Assembly (NCBI GenBank): GCA_005222965.1
Contig: NJBG01000001.1
Location: 371,061-435,060, forward strand
Direction: 5' to 3'
Source of the DNA: Candidatus Woesearchaeota archaeon B3_Woes
Lineage (GTDB): Archaea; Nanobdellota; Nanobdellia; Woesearchaeales; B3-WOES
Length of the DNA stretch: 64,000 nucleotides
In this document: positions 26,089 to 35,510 of the stretch, piece by piece
How positions within the stretch are numbered: position 1 is the stretch's first letter
Layout of the letters: each line of letters begins with the position of its first letter
Program-made: the position numbers and the translations under genes
Notes under the pieces: model-generated
Told to the model about the DNA's origin: nothing
Databases searched by the model: none
The model's input: the letters and a program-made list of their open reading frames with translations, nothing else

Positions 26089-27516
26089 ATGAAAAAAGTT
26101 TTTTTAATAGTTCCACCAAACGTTGAATGTGATTTGCCCCCTTTAGGGCTTCTCTATATAGCATCAACAATAAAAAAGGAGTGTGATGTTAAGATAATTG
26201 ATTGTGGAATCTTAAATATAAATTTAAAAAAACTTGAAAAGATTATTTCTGAAGAGAGGCCTAATTTAGTTGGAGTTATTGCAACAAGTCCAAGAATATA
26301 CTATGCTTTACAAACTTTGGAGATGGTTAAAAGAGTTAGTAAAAAAATAAAAACAGTGATAGGTGGTCCACACGCATCTGCTGTTCCTAGCACTATTAAC
26401 AATGAATATATAGATTTTCTAATTAAAGGAGAAGGAGAAATAACAATGAAAGAACTTGTTATTAATTTAGATGATCCTAAAACATATTGTCAAATAAAAG
26501 GTTTACATTTTAAAGAAAATAATAAAGTGGTTATTAACCCTCCAAGAGAATTAATAAAAGATTTAGATTCTCTACCTCTCCCTGCAAGAGACCTAGTACC
26601 AATTGAAAGATACAATGGAAGTATTATGCCAATTAAGCTTCCTGAAGTGAATATGGTTGCGAGTAGAGGGTGCCCTTTTCAATGTAGTTATTGTTTTAAA
26701 GGAACTTTTGGTATTGGTTCAAGATTTCGTGATCCAATTAAAGTTGTTGATGAAATTGAATATGTATCTAAAAAATATAATGCAAAGACAATCAATTTTT
26801 TTGATGATGAATTCAATATGAATAAAGAATTCTTAAAGGTTTTTACAGATGAAATAATAAAAAGAAAACTTAACCACTTAAAATTCAAAGCTCAATTTAG
26901 AGCAAATAAACAATTTATTGATTTTGAAACTTTAAAAAAGCTAAAAAAGGCAGGATTTTACCTTATATCTTATGGGCTAGAATCTGGGAATCAAAAAGTT
27001 CTTGACGCTAACAGAAGAAACATAACTCTAGAAGAAATGAGAAGGGCAGTTATCTTAACTCATAAGGCAGGTATTAGAACTCTTGGATTTTTTATGATGG
27101 GCATACTTGGAGAAACACTTGAAAGTGCAGAAGACACCATCAAGTTTGCAATATCAATACCTTTAGATTATGCACAAGTAACTATCGCTATGCCTTATCC
27201 AGGAACAGAATTTTATGAAATAGCAAAAAAGAACAAATGGCTTAATATAGATTACCAAAATATTAATTTAGCAAAAGCAAAACATCTTAATTATAGAAAA
27301 GTTGTATGGAAAAGACCAAATCTTCCAGAAAAAGAGCTAAAAAAGAGATTTAAGAAATTTTATTTAAGATTCTTTTTTAGACCTTCTTATATATTAAAAA
27401 CGTTTGTAAGAATGTTTTCATCAGTTGATGATTTTAAACTTACATTAAAAGGTATTAGGTGGGTTTTTGATGCATTGAATCTAACAACAAAAATTGATAA
27501 AGAAAAATCTAGTTAA
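26089..27516 (+). CDS. B12-binding radical SAM protein
   Basis: 475 residues. An N-terminal cobalamin-binding domain (about 1-150, with LGLLYIASTIKK and VIGGPHASAVP) is followed by a radical SAM domain with the CxxxCxxC cluster motif in SRGCPFQCSYC (about 190-200). A C-terminal extension contains FFFRPSYILKTF. This class performs methylations, ring rearrangements and other radical chemistry. It begins one base after the preceding stop. Substrate unknown; a lipid carrier or sugar modification is plausible from context. Two paralogues lie at 45139 and 61618. Confidence 0.88.
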   Translation: MKKVFLIVPPNVECDLPPLGLLYIASTIKKECDVKIIDCGILNINLKKLEKIISEERPNLVGVIATSPRIYYALQTLEMVKRVSKKIKTVIGGPHASAVPSTINNEYIDFLIKGEGEITMKELVINLDDPKTYCQIKGLHFKENNKVVINPPRELIKDLDSLPLPARDLVPIERYNGSIMPIKLPEVNMVASRGCPFQCSYCFKGTFGIGSRFRDPIKVVDEIEYVSKKYNAKTINFFDDEFNMNKEFLKVFTDEIIKRKLNHLKFKAQFRANKQFIDFETLKKLKKAGFYLISYGLESGNQKVLDANRRNITLEEMRRAVILTHKAGIRTLGFFMMGILGETLESAEDTIKFAISIPLDYAQVTIAMPYPGTEFYEIAKKNKWLNIDYQNINLAKAKHLNYRKVVWKRPNLPEKELKKRFKKFYLRFFFRPSYILKTFVRMFSSVDDFKLTLKGIRWVFDALNLTTKIDKEKSS

Positions 27517-27517
27517 A

Positions 27518-29458
27518 ATGAATATTATATTTGTTAATAATAAAAAATATATTAAGAAAATTCTTAAGAAAAAAATAAATAAAGAGTATTTGTTTATTGC
27601 ATTTAATGATGAAATTGGTAAATTATTAAAAAACAAAGGCCTCCATTGTAAAAAACTTGAGGAATATTCTACAAAAGAAGATTTGAACAAAAAAATTATT
27701 GATTGGATTAAAGAATTTCCAAATCAAAGAATTAATAATAAAAACATTAAAGAACATTTTACATATAAGAACATATCTATCTGGTGGTTAGCAGAATTTT
27801 TTCTTTTTGGAACAGGCATATATTTTGAAGCGTATCAAGATGTATTATTTAGATTTGAAAATATAAAAAGGATTATTGAATATGAAAAACCAAAAAAGGT
27901 TATTTATATTGACGATAAAAGCCTTGAGTCAAAACTGATATATAAAATATGCAATTTATATAATATAAAAATAGTTACCTTAAAAGTAAAACACATTGTC
28001 AATAAAAAAGAAGTTATTAGTTATTTAAAAAGAAATGGAATTATCATATATAAATTTTTAAGATATTTACTAAGAAAAGTTTTTTGGCATATCTTATCTT
28101 TATTTGATATTAGAAAAAGGGGTAATAATAATATATTAATATTTACGGAAAGTCAATGGGGCAATTTATATGATAATGGAAAGAATATTATTGATGATCT
28201 AAGATTCCACAACATCTTAAAAGAGATCAAAAAAAGAAAAGACATGTCTGTTGTTGTAATAGATAATCCTATTGGATCAAAATTAAGATTAGAACATTTT
28301 ACAAAAAGGATAAATCGTTTTTCAAAAAATCCACCATTAGAATCTTATATAAAGCTTAGTTCATTTATAGGTGCTATTTTTGACAAAAGAAAGATTAAAA
28401 AAGAGTATGAACAAGTAAAAAAGGATATACAATACCTTTATGAGGGAATTGATTTTAAGGAATTTTTTAAGCCAAAATTTGATTTCTTTTTTAATAGGTA
28501 TATTTATGAAACAATTCTTTATCATAATGCAATCGAAAATGCGATAGATAAAGAGAAACCTTCAATATTAGTTGTATCCAGTGAAGCGAACCCCCCTCAA
28601 AGAAGTGCAATATCTTTAGGTCATATGAAAGGGATTAGATCTGTTTCTATTCAACATGGTGCAGTAGGAATTCATAGTGAATTTATAAACAACAAAAAAG
28701 ATATTTGCCCTACAGAATTTAGTTCCCCTCCTTATCTCCCTTTACCAAATTATCTTTGTATTTATGGTAATTTTTATAAAAAATTTTTCCTGAAATCTGG
28801 AGGGTATAATAATAAACAATTGATTATAACAGGAAACCAAAAATATGATTGTGTAACTAAAGATATTATGTCATTAAATAAATTTGATTTAAAAAAGAAA
28901 TTTAATTTAGAAAAGCATAAAAAAATTGTTCTTTTTTTCAGTAAACCATACAGCAATTATGAAGAAGGGAGCAGATTTTTAAATGAAGTGTATGGTGCTT
29001 TGAAAAATATTAAAAATATTCAAATAATGGTAAAAATACATCCTAATGAATTTAACATAGGCATTCATAAAAAAATAATGTTAGAGAAAAATATTAAAAA
29101 TGCTCTAATTTTTAAAAAAGAAGATATTTTTGAGTTAGGATTTTGTTCCGATGTTGTGATTAGTTATGGTTCAACAGTTGTAATGGACATGGCAGTTGTT
29201 AAAAAACCCATAGTACTATTTGATCCAATCAAAAAAGATGATACTTATTGTATAGAATATGCAAAGATTAAAGCAGGTGTTATGACACATAACAAACAAC
29301 AATTACATGAAAAAGTTAAAAACGTTCTTTTTGATGAAAATAGTGCTTTAAAAATGGTGAAAGATCAACAAAGATTTGCTATAAAGGAGTATATGTATAG
29401 ATTAGACTCTAATGCTTCTCAAAGAATTGTAGAAGGATTATCTAAGCTAATTAAGTAG
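27518..29458 (+). CDS. GT-B transferase related to CDP-glycerol glycerophosphotransferase/capsule enzymes
   Basis: 646 residues from ATG 27518, directly after the radical SAM stop. The N-terminal half is poorly conserved and helical. The C-terminal half (about 350-640) resembles CDP-glycerol:polyglycerophosphate transferases and capsule glycosyltransferases: SIQHGAVGIHSEF with the HG nucleotide-site motif, ITGNQKYD, KIHPNE, then VVISYGSTVVMDMAVVKKP, the sugar/phosphate-binding S-T-V-MD loop. It could add a phosphoglycerol-like group or a sugar to the glycan. Donor not determinable. Confidence 0.65.
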   Translation: MNIIFVNNKKYIKKILKKKINKEYLFIAFNDEIGKLLKNKGLHCKKLEEYSTKEDLNKKIIDWIKEFPNQRINNKNIKEHFTYKNISIWWLAEFFLFGTGIYFEAYQDVLFRFENIKRIIEYEKPKKVIYIDDKSLESKLIYKICNLYNIKIVTLKVKHIVNKKEVISYLKRNGIIIYKFLRYLLRKVFWHILSLFDIRKRGNNNILIFTESQWGNLYDNGKNIIDDLRFHNILKEIKKRKDMSVVVIDNPIGSKLRLEHFTKRINRFSKNPPLESYIKLSSFIGAIFDKRKIKKEYEQVKKDIQYLYEGIDFKEFFKPKFDFFFNRYIYETILYHNAIENAIDKEKPSILVVSSEANPPQRSAISLGHMKGIRSVSIQHGAVGIHSEFINNKKDICPTEFSSPPYLPLPNYLCIYGNFYKKFFLKSGGYNNKQLIITGNQKYDCVTKDIMSLNKFDLKKKFNLEKHKKIVLFFSKPYSNYEEGSRFLNEVYGALKNIKNIQIMVKIHPNEFNIGIHKKIMLEKNIKNALIFKKEDIFELGFCSDVVISYGSTVVMDMAVVKKPIVLFDPIKKDDTYCIEYAKIKAGVMTHNKQQLHEKVKNVLFDENSALKMVKDQQRFAIKEYMYRLDSNASQRIVEGLSKLIK

Positions 29459-29501
29459 ATTTTCTCTATATTTTATCTATTTATGTCTTAAATTTTCATA
29501 A

Positions 29502-29531
29502 GATTTATAAACTAATCTTAATTTTTAAGAT
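29502..29531 (+). promoter_or_regulatory. Promoter with palindromic operator of second Lrp gene
   Basis: A TATA box (ATTTATAA, about 29503-29510) is followed by the palindrome ATCTTA-ATTTT-TAAGAT (29515-29531), which ends two bases before the ATG at 29534. A protein bound there would block initiation, so autorepression is likely. Confidence 0.5.
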
Positions 29532-29533
29532 AG

Positions 29534-30010
29534 ATGAGGGGTTTAGATAAAACAGATTGTATAATTTTGGATACATTACAAAAGAATTGTAGATGTTCTT
29601 TAACAAATATAGCTAAAGAAGTAAATCTTTCTATAGATTCTGTTAAAAAAAGGATAAAAAAGATGGAAAAAAACAAGATTTTTCATCCAACAATTCAATT
29701 AAGACCAAGAAACTTTGGATTTGTTAATATTATCAATACAAGAATTAGGTTAAAAAACCACACAAAAGAAGAAAAAAATAGATTCATAAAACATTTAGAG
29801 AAAAATCCTAGAATAACAGAGATATTTAGTATGAGTGGAGAAGAAGATTTGTCAATAGTTGTTGTATCTAAAAATGCAGCTGACTTAGATAATATAATTT
29901 CTGAAATAAAAAATAAATTTGGAAATATTATATATTCGTGGAACGATTCAACTACCCTGAAAGTATATAAATTTGAAAGTTATGATATGGGAAAAATGAT
30001 GGGTTTTTAA
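29534..30010 (+). CDS. Lrp/AsnC-family transcriptional regulator
   Basis: 158 residues. N-terminal HTH (about 5-55; CSLTNIAKEVNLSIDSVKKRI) and C-terminal ligand/oligomerisation domain (about 62-150; FSMSGEEDLSIVVVSKNAAD). It heads the ACP-module gene run, the next start lying 23 bases after its stop, so it is a candidate regulator of the carrier-protein cluster. A 17-base palindrome covers its own start region. Effector unknown. Confidence 0.85.
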   Translation: MRGLDKTDCIILDTLQKNCRCSLTNIAKEVNLSIDSVKKRIKKMEKNKIFHPTIQLRPRNFGFVNIINTRIRLKNHTKEEKNRFIKHLEKNPRITEIFSMSGEEDLSIVVVSKNAADLDNIISEIKNKFGNIIYSWNDSTTLKVYKFESYDMGKMMGF

Positions 30011-30033
30011 GATTAGGGGCAAATAAAACTAAA

Positions 30034-30366
30034 ATGAATATAGTAGGAATTGATATTGAAGACATTTCTAGGTTCAAAAAAATCCCGTTTGATAGGAATA
30101 AATCTTTTTACAATAAAATTTTTACAAATAAAGAAATAGAATACTGTAAAAAGAAATCAAATCCTTCTCAACATTTTGCTGTCAGATTTTGTGCAAAAGA
30201 AGCTTTTATTAAAGCAATTAATGAAAAAATAAATGATTATAAATTAATTGAAGTTTTGATTAAAGGGAACAAACCATTTATCAAATGGAAAAATGTGAAT
30301 TCATCATTGTCTCTTAGTCATGATAAAGACAAAGCTATTGCTTGTGTTTTAATTGAAAAAAATTAA
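30034..30366 (+). CDS. acpS: Holo-ACP synthase (AcpS-type 4'-phosphopantetheinyl transferase)
   Basis: 110 residues, the usual AcpS length. Signature metal/CoA residues: GIDIEDISRF (D7) near the start and HFAVRFCAKEAFIKAI (R51, K55, E56). SLSHDKDKAIA is the C-terminal beta motif. AcpS moves phosphopantetheine from CoA to Ser of an acyl carrier protein; two ACP-like genes lie downstream at 30997 and 41372. Archaea normally lack AcpS and type II carrier-protein systems, so gene transfer from bacteria is likely. The start lacks a strong ribosome site. Confidence 0.88.
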   Translation: MNIVGIDIEDISRFKKIPFDRNKSFYNKIFTNKEIEYCKKKSNPSQHFAVRFCAKEAFIKAINEKINDYKLIEVLIKGNKPFIKWKNVNSSLSLSHDKDKAIACVLIEKN

Positions 30367-30377
30367 AAGGTATACTT

Positions 30378-31004
30378 ATGAAAAATATAAATTCAAAGAA
30401 ACTCTTGCCCATAAATATGAATAGTATTATTGAAGGTCATATGGTTATTATTAAACCCATCTCAAAAAAAGAAATAAATAAAACTTACCTTTCGTGGTTA
30501 AACGATTCACAAATAAACAAATATTTAGAGGTGAGGCATAACAAACAAACAATTAATGGAATATTTGATTATGTTAATAGTCATAGATCTAGGGAAAATA
30601 GTGAAGTATTTGCCATTTTCACTAAAAAAGGCATTCATATTGGAAATATAGGGGTCATTTATGATAAAGACAACAAATATGTAGAGTATGGGATTATGAT
30701 TGGTAACAAAAAAGCACAAATGTTAGGTCTTGGTGGAGAAGCAACCATACTTATGTTTGAATTTCTTTTTAAGAATAAGGGATTTAGAAAGATATTTAAT
30801 GGAGTCATATCTAAAAATGAATCATCATGGAAGCTGTTTGAATCCATTGGGTCTACACGAGAAGGAATTTTAAGAGGGCAGTGTATCTGTTCTTCAAAAA
30901 AACCGTGTGATGTTTATCTTTATGGTATTTTAAGAAAAGAGTGGTTAAATAGTCGTAAAAAATATCTTAACATATTAAAAAACATTAAAATTAAAAATGG
31001 ATAG
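30378..31004 (+). CDS. GNAT-family N-acetyltransferase (RimJ/RimL-like)
   Basis: 208 residues. The RimL-type GNAT fold is seen in the order ISKKEINKTYLSWLND, IGNIGVIYD, YGIMIGNKKAQMLGLG (the acyl-CoA pyrophosphate loop, Gly-rich), then SKNESSWKLFESIGSTREG as the typical Asn/Phe helix. Such GNATs in glycan loci acylate amino sugars. It is placed between acpS and the ACP gene with an eight-base overlap into the latter, so its acyl donor might be an acyl-ACP. A Met at about residue 15 is an alternative start. Confidence 0.78.
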   Translation: MKNINSKKLLPINMNSIIEGHMVIIKPISKKEINKTYLSWLNDSQINKYLEVRHNKQTINGIFDYVNSHRSRENSEVFAIFTKKGIHIGNIGVIYDKDNKYVEYGIMIGNKKAQMLGLGGEATILMFEFLFKNKGFRKIFNGVISKNESSWKLFESIGSTREGILRGQCICSSKKPCDVYLYGILRKEWLNSRKKYLNILKNIKIKNG

Positions 31005-31296
31005 AAGTGAAAAAATATTAAAAGCTATATATGATGCAATTGATGAAGTTAATGATCAACTTCCAAAAGAACAAAGGTTATTAAAAAATAAAAATACAAC
31101 TTTGTTTGGAAAATTAGATTCTCTTGGATTAGTAAACTTTATTATATTAGTAGAACAAAATATAGAAAATTTGTTTAATAAAACAATAAATCTAAATAAT
31201 GAAAAAACTTTATCAGGAGAACAAAGTCCACTAACAAACGTAAAAGCCCTTTTAGATTATATAAGTTCAGATTTAGAGGAAAAACATAATGACTAA
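30997..31296 (+). CDS. Acyl-carrier-protein-like protein (ACP1)
   Basis: 99 residues, acidic and helical, with LDSLGLVNFIILVEQNI around the DSL phosphopantetheine site (Ser42). Helix pattern and length match discrete ACPs of polysaccharide or polyketide loci. It overlaps the next gene (FkbH) by eight bases, the usual partner for an ACP charged with a glyceryl or similar group. Strongly similar to a second copy at 41372 (IKAIYNAIDDVNELLPKE versus LKAIYDAIDEVNDQLPKE), so the two are a duplication. ACPs are not a normal archaeal feature. Confidence 0.85.
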   Translation: MDRSEKILKAIYDAIDEVNDQLPKEQRLLKNKNTTLFGKLDSLGLVNFIILVEQNIENLFNKTINLNNEKTLSGEQSPLTNVKALLDYISSDLEEKHND

Positions 31297-32965
31297 GAAA
31301 AAATGTAAGGGTTTGCTTGTATCAGATTTTAATATACAAAATCTAGCAGGATATCTTAAAGGAGAAAATGATTCATTAATAATTGATGTAGAGGTTGCTC
31401 CTTATGATCAAGTTATACAAACTTTAATGCAATACAATAATTCAACAGAAAACAAAAAAGATATGATAATAGTATGGACCCAGCCAGAAAGTATCATTAC
31501 GTCTTTTAAAGAAATTATTGAGTTTGAAAAGGCTTCTTTAAAAAAAATCATTAAAGAAGTTGATGATTATTCTTCTATTTTAATAGAAGCCAGTAAAAAA
31601 ACAAAAACAATGTTTGTTCCTTTGTGGATTGTTCCTTCTTATAATAGGGGGCATGGTATGATTGATATAAAAAATGAGTTTGGTATATCAAATGTATTGA
31701 GGCATATGAATATGAGGCTTATTGAAAATTTAAAAAACAATTCAAATATATTTATTTTAGATAGTCAAAGATGGATAAGTCTTGTGGGAAAGCAAGCATT
31801 TAGTTCTAAATTATATTATATGGGTAAAATACCTTTTAATAATGATGTTTTCAAGGAAGCATCAAAAGATATAAAATCTGCTCTTGATGGGATAAATGGA
31901 TTTGCAAGAAAATTAATAGTTGTTGACTTGGATGATACTTTATGGGGAGGCATAGTGGGTGATGTTGGATGGGAAAATCTTAAATTAGGTGGTCATGATC
32001 CTCATGGAGAATCCTTTGTTGATTTCCAAAATGCTTTGAAATCTTTTTCAAAAAGAGGTATAATTCTTGGTATTGTAAGTAAAAACGAAGAAAATATAGC
32101 TATTGAAGCTATAAAAAAACATCCAGAGATGGTTTTAAAATTAGATGATTTTGCTGGTTGGAAGATAAATTGGCAAGATAAAGCAAAAAATATTATGGAA
32201 TTAACTTCTGAACTGAATTTAGGACTTCAATCAGTCGTTTTTATTGATGATAATCCTGTAGAACGAGCTCGTGTTAGAGAGGCTCTTCCTGATGTGTTTG
32301 TTCCTGAATGGCCTGAAGACAAGATGTTGTACAAAAGCTTTCTGCTCAATCTTCGTTGTTTTGATGCTCCTCTCTTAAGTGAAGAAGATGTTAAAAGAAC
32401 AAAAATGTATGTTGCAGAAAGAAAAAGAGAAAACATGAAAGAATCTTTTATATCAATTGATAAATGGCTAAAAAGTATAGATATGCGTATTTCTGTAAAT
32501 GAGCTAAGTAAAGAAAATATTCAGAGAACTACTCAACTTATTAACAAAACTAATCAAATGAATCTCACTACAAGGAGAATGACCGAATCAGAACTTTCAG
32601 ATTGGGTAAAACAAGAAAACAACAAACTTTTGACATTTAGTGTATCTGATAAATTTGGTGATTCTGGATTAACAGGTATAATAAGCATTGAAATTGAAAA
32701 GGATGTTGGAAAAATAGTAGATTTTGTACTAAGTTGCAGAGTTCTTGGGAGAAAAGTAGAAGAAACTATGTTACATCAATTAATTAAATATGCAAAAGAT
32801 ATGGGTTTAAAAGAAATCAAAGCAAAATACATCCCTACAGAAAAAAATAAACCTTGTTTAGGTTTTTGGAAGAAATCTGGATTTGATTATAATGAAAAAA
32901 AGAACACATTTAAATGGAAAATAGATAAAGATTTTCCTTTACCAAATTGTATAAAAATTGTATAA
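31289..32965 (+). CDS. FkbH-like HAD-IIIC protein with C-terminal GNAT domain
   Basis: 558 residues. An N-terminal SGNH-like region (about 5-190) is followed by the HAD domain with VVDLDDTLWGGIVGD (nucleophile D213, D215), VSKNEEN and IDDNPVER (about 319-326). A GNAT-like domain (about 400-555, SDKFGDSGLTGII, KSGFDY) ends the protein. FkbH proteins take a 1,3-bisphosphoglycerate-derived glyceryl group, remove phosphate and load it on an ACP for methoxymalonyl or glyceryl units. The adjacent ACP1 is the likely partner. Full length, with all HAD motifs intact. Confidence 0.88.
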   Translation: MTKKKCKGLLVSDFNIQNLAGYLKGENDSLIIDVEVAPYDQVIQTLMQYNNSTENKKDMIIVWTQPESIITSFKEIIEFEKASLKKIIKEVDDYSSILIEASKKTKTMFVPLWIVPSYNRGHGMIDIKNEFGISNVLRHMNMRLIENLKNNSNIFILDSQRWISLVGKQAFSSKLYYMGKIPFNNDVFKEASKDIKSALDGINGFARKLIVVDLDDTLWGGIVGDVGWENLKLGGHDPHGESFVDFQNALKSFSKRGIILGIVSKNEENIAIEAIKKHPEMVLKLDDFAGWKINWQDKAKNIMELTSELNLGLQSVVFIDDNPVERARVREALPDVFVPEWPEDKMLYKSFLLNLRCFDAPLLSEEDVKRTKMYVAERKRENMKESFISIDKWLKSIDMRISVNELSKENIQRTTQLINKTNQMNLTTRRMTESELSDWVKQENNKLLTFSVSDKFGDSGLTGIISIEIEKDVGKIVDFVLSCRVLGRKVEETMLHQLIKYAKDMGLKEIKAKYIPTEKNKPCLGFWKKSGFDYNEKKNTFKWKIDKDFPLPNCIKIV

Positions 32966-32974
32966 GAGGGAAAA

Positions 32975-34666
32975 ATGAAAAATAATTTACCTAATAATTT
33001 TGTTGAAGGAGTAACTAATAGTGTTCAATTTAATATAACCCAAAAGTTAGTTGATAAATTTGTTGAATTAACTGGAGATTCAAGTTCACTTCATACAGAC
33101 AAGGATTTTGGAGACAAATCAATGTATGATAATAAAGTGGTTCATGGGATGTTACCATTAATTTTTATAGCCGAGTTAGAAAAATTATACCCAAAAGAAT
33201 ATTCTTGTATTTTTAAGGAGATATCTGCAAGATTCTTAAAGCCTATTTTTTTGAATGATAAACTATCATTAGTATCTGAGATATCTGAAATAAATGAAAA
33301 AGAAAACCAAATTAGAGTTGAATATATTCTAAAAAAGATTGGATCAGAATCTGTTTTGACAACAGGCTATTTTAAAATTAAATATAAAAAGACTAATGGA
33401 TCTAAAGAATTGCTTGAAAAAAATATTAAAAAAGATTCTAAAAAAGGATTAGTTCTTGATTCTTTAAAAGAAGAGACCATAACTTTTGAGAACATAGAAA
33501 AAGGGGATAAAAAAAGTTTTAATTTTAAAGTTAGTGAAAAAGATTTATTATCTACTTATAATATTCTATTAAAAAATACAAATTATGATACTTGGTCTGG
33601 GAAAAATGTTTCAAAAAATTTAATTGTAAGTTGTCTATTTTCTACTTTTGTAGGTATGTGTATTCCAGGAAGACATGCAACATTTACTGATTTTAAAATA
33701 AATTTTGAAAACGATGTTGAATTGAATAAAAAATATAAATTTTTAGGTAAAGTTAGTTTTAAATCAAGTTCTACTTCCATCATTGTGGAAAATATTTCAA
33801 TAAGTCAAAATAATGGAGAAAGAGTAATTGCATCAGGAAAAATAAATGTTAAAGTTAATGACCCTCAAATAGAAATGCTTTCTCTTGAATCTCTTAAAAA
33901 AGAAGGATTAGATTTAGAATTAAAAGACAAAGTTGTATTAATAACAGGTGCAAGTTCTGGAATAGGTCAAACAACAGCTAAATTGTTTTCTTTATATGGT
34001 ACAAAAGTTATTATAAATTACTTTAAAGGAAAAGATTCTGCAGAAAGAATTGTAAAAGAAATTATAAAAAATAAAGGGGATGCAATTGCTATTAAGGCTG
34101 ATATAAGAGACATAAAACAAGTTAAAAAGATGGTGAATACTGCTTGTAAAAAATATGGTGATATCCATATTTTAGTTAATAATGCAGTAAAAGGATTTTA
34201 TCCAAAATCATTTACAGATCTTAATTGGGAAGACGTTCAAGGAGAGATGGATGTTACTTTAAAAGGAACATTTAATTGTTGTCAGGAAATAATTCCTTTA
34301 ATGTTAAAAAATAAAAGTGGAAAAATAATTAATATGTTAACAGTTGCAACAGAATCTCCTCCTGCAAATCAAGCAAAATATGTTATTGCAAAATCGGCTT
34401 TAATAGGTCTTACTAGAAGTCTTGCTGTAGATTTAGCTCCTAGCAATATACAGGTTAACATGGTATCTCCAAGTATTGTGAAAACAAATCTAACAAAACA
34501 CGTTTCAAATATCTTTTTAGATAGATTAAAAAATGAAACACCTATGAAAAGAAATGCTACTCCTGTTGATGTTGCAAAGGCAATCATCTTTTTATCATCT
34601 TCACTTGCACCATATACTACAGGTCAAAAAATAATGGTAACAGGAGGTAATCCTCCTTTTCTTTAA
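32975..34666 (+). CDS. MaoC-like hotdog / second hotdog / SDR reductase fusion
   Basis: 563 residues. Residues about 15-135 are a MaoC-type hotdog hydratase (D35 and H40 in LTGDSSSLHTD; VVHGML). Residues about 165-300 look like a second hotdog domain, without obvious catalytic residues. Residues about 315-563 are an SDR of the FabG kind, with TGASSGIG (about 324-331), NNAV, catalytic Y469-x3-K473 and TTGQKIMVTGG. Together these are the dehydratase/hydratase and 3-ketoacyl-ACP reductase steps of fatty-acid-type chemistry in one chain. It lies nine bases after fkbH. Probable role: shaping an acyl group on ACP1. Confidence 0.82.
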   Translation: MKNNLPNNFVEGVTNSVQFNITQKLVDKFVELTGDSSSLHTDKDFGDKSMYDNKVVHGMLPLIFIAELEKLYPKEYSCIFKEISARFLKPIFLNDKLSLVSEISEINEKENQIRVEYILKKIGSESVLTTGYFKIKYKKTNGSKELLEKNIKKDSKKGLVLDSLKEETITFENIEKGDKKSFNFKVSEKDLLSTYNILLKNTNYDTWSGKNVSKNLIVSCLFSTFVGMCIPGRHATFTDFKINFENDVELNKKYKFLGKVSFKSSSTSIIVENISISQNNGERVIASGKINVKVNDPQIEMLSLESLKKEGLDLELKDKVVLITGASSGIGQTTAKLFSLYGTKVIINYFKGKDSAERIVKEIIKNKGDAIAIKADIRDIKQVKKMVNTACKKYGDIHILVNNAVKGFYPKSFTDLNWEDVQGEMDVTLKGTFNCCQEIIPLMLKNKSGKIINMLTVATESPPANQAKYVIAKSALIGLTRSLAVDLAPSNIQVNMVSPSIVKTNLTKHVSNIFLDRLKNETPMKRNATPVDVAKAIIFLSSSLAPYTTGQKIMVTGGNPPFL

Positions 34667-34685
34667 TTAAATAAAAAATATTAAA

Positions 34686-35510
34686 ATGGTCAAAGATCCA
34701 AAATTATATGAATCAAATGGAAAATTAATTTATCGTTCTGATTTTGTCAGAGCATTAAAGAAATTAGGTATTAAAAAAGGGGATGTTGTTTTTGTTCATT
34801 CCAGTCTTGGTGTATTTGGAAAACCACCTTCATTTGAGAGGAGTTGGATTTTAGAAAATTTAATTGATGTATTAAAAGAAAGTGTAGGTAAAGAAGGCAC
34901 TTTAATCGTACCGACATTTAGTTATAGTTTCTGCAAAGGAGAAGTTTATGATAAGGATAAAACATTATCAACCATTGGAATATTACCAGAGTTTTTTAGA
35001 AATCTGCCAGATGTAGTTAGAACAAACCACCCAATATTTTCTGTTGGAATCTGGGGCAAAAACAAAGATTATTATTTAGATATAAGTAAAGATTCTTTTG
35101 GTAAAAATTCTATATTTGGAAAGCTACATAAAAACAACGCAAAACTAATACTTTTTGGTGCACCTTTTGAAAGCTCAACATTTAATTATTATGTTGAACA
35201 AAGTTATGGTATTCCATATAGGTATATGAAAACATTTAAGGGCAAAATAAGAAAGAAAGGCATAGAGTATGAAGATAAATGTACTTATTTTGTTAAATAC
35301 TTAAACAAAAATGTAGTTGCAGATAAAAAAAGATTTGAAAATCATCTAAGGAAAAAAGGTTTAATCAATGATGTTAAAGTTGGTAATGGGAATATATTAA
35401 TGGTTGAATTAAAAAAATGGTATGAAGAAGGTTTTAAAGTTTTAAATAAAGATATTTTTTTCTTTTTAAAAGAAAAACCTAATTTAAAAAATATTAAGAT
35501 TATAAAATGA
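34686..35510 (+). CDS. AAC(3)-family N-acyltransferase
   Basis: 274 residues. Matches the aminoglycoside N3-acetyltransferase family: VFVHSSLGVFG (about 30-40), LIVPTFSYSF, the catalytic HPIFSVGIWG and GAPFESSTFNYYVEQ. In glycan gene clusters this family usually N-acylates amino sugars rather than antibiotics. Position right after the ACP/FkbH/MaoC-SDR genes makes it the best candidate for moving the ACP-built acyl group onto a sugar. This acyl donor is an inference. Confidence 0.85.
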   Translation: MVKDPKLYESNGKLIYRSDFVRALKKLGIKKGDVVFVHSSLGVFGKPPSFERSWILENLIDVLKESVGKEGTLIVPTFSYSFCKGEVYDKDKTLSTIGILPEFFRNLPDVVRTNHPIFSVGIWGKNKDYYLDISKDSFGKNSIFGKLHKNNAKLILFGAPFESSTFNYYVEQSYGIPYRYMKTFKGKIRKKGIEYEDKCTYFVKYLNKNVVADKKRFENHLRKKGLINDVKVGNGNILMVELKKWYEEGFKVLNKDIFFFLKEKPNLKNIKIIK

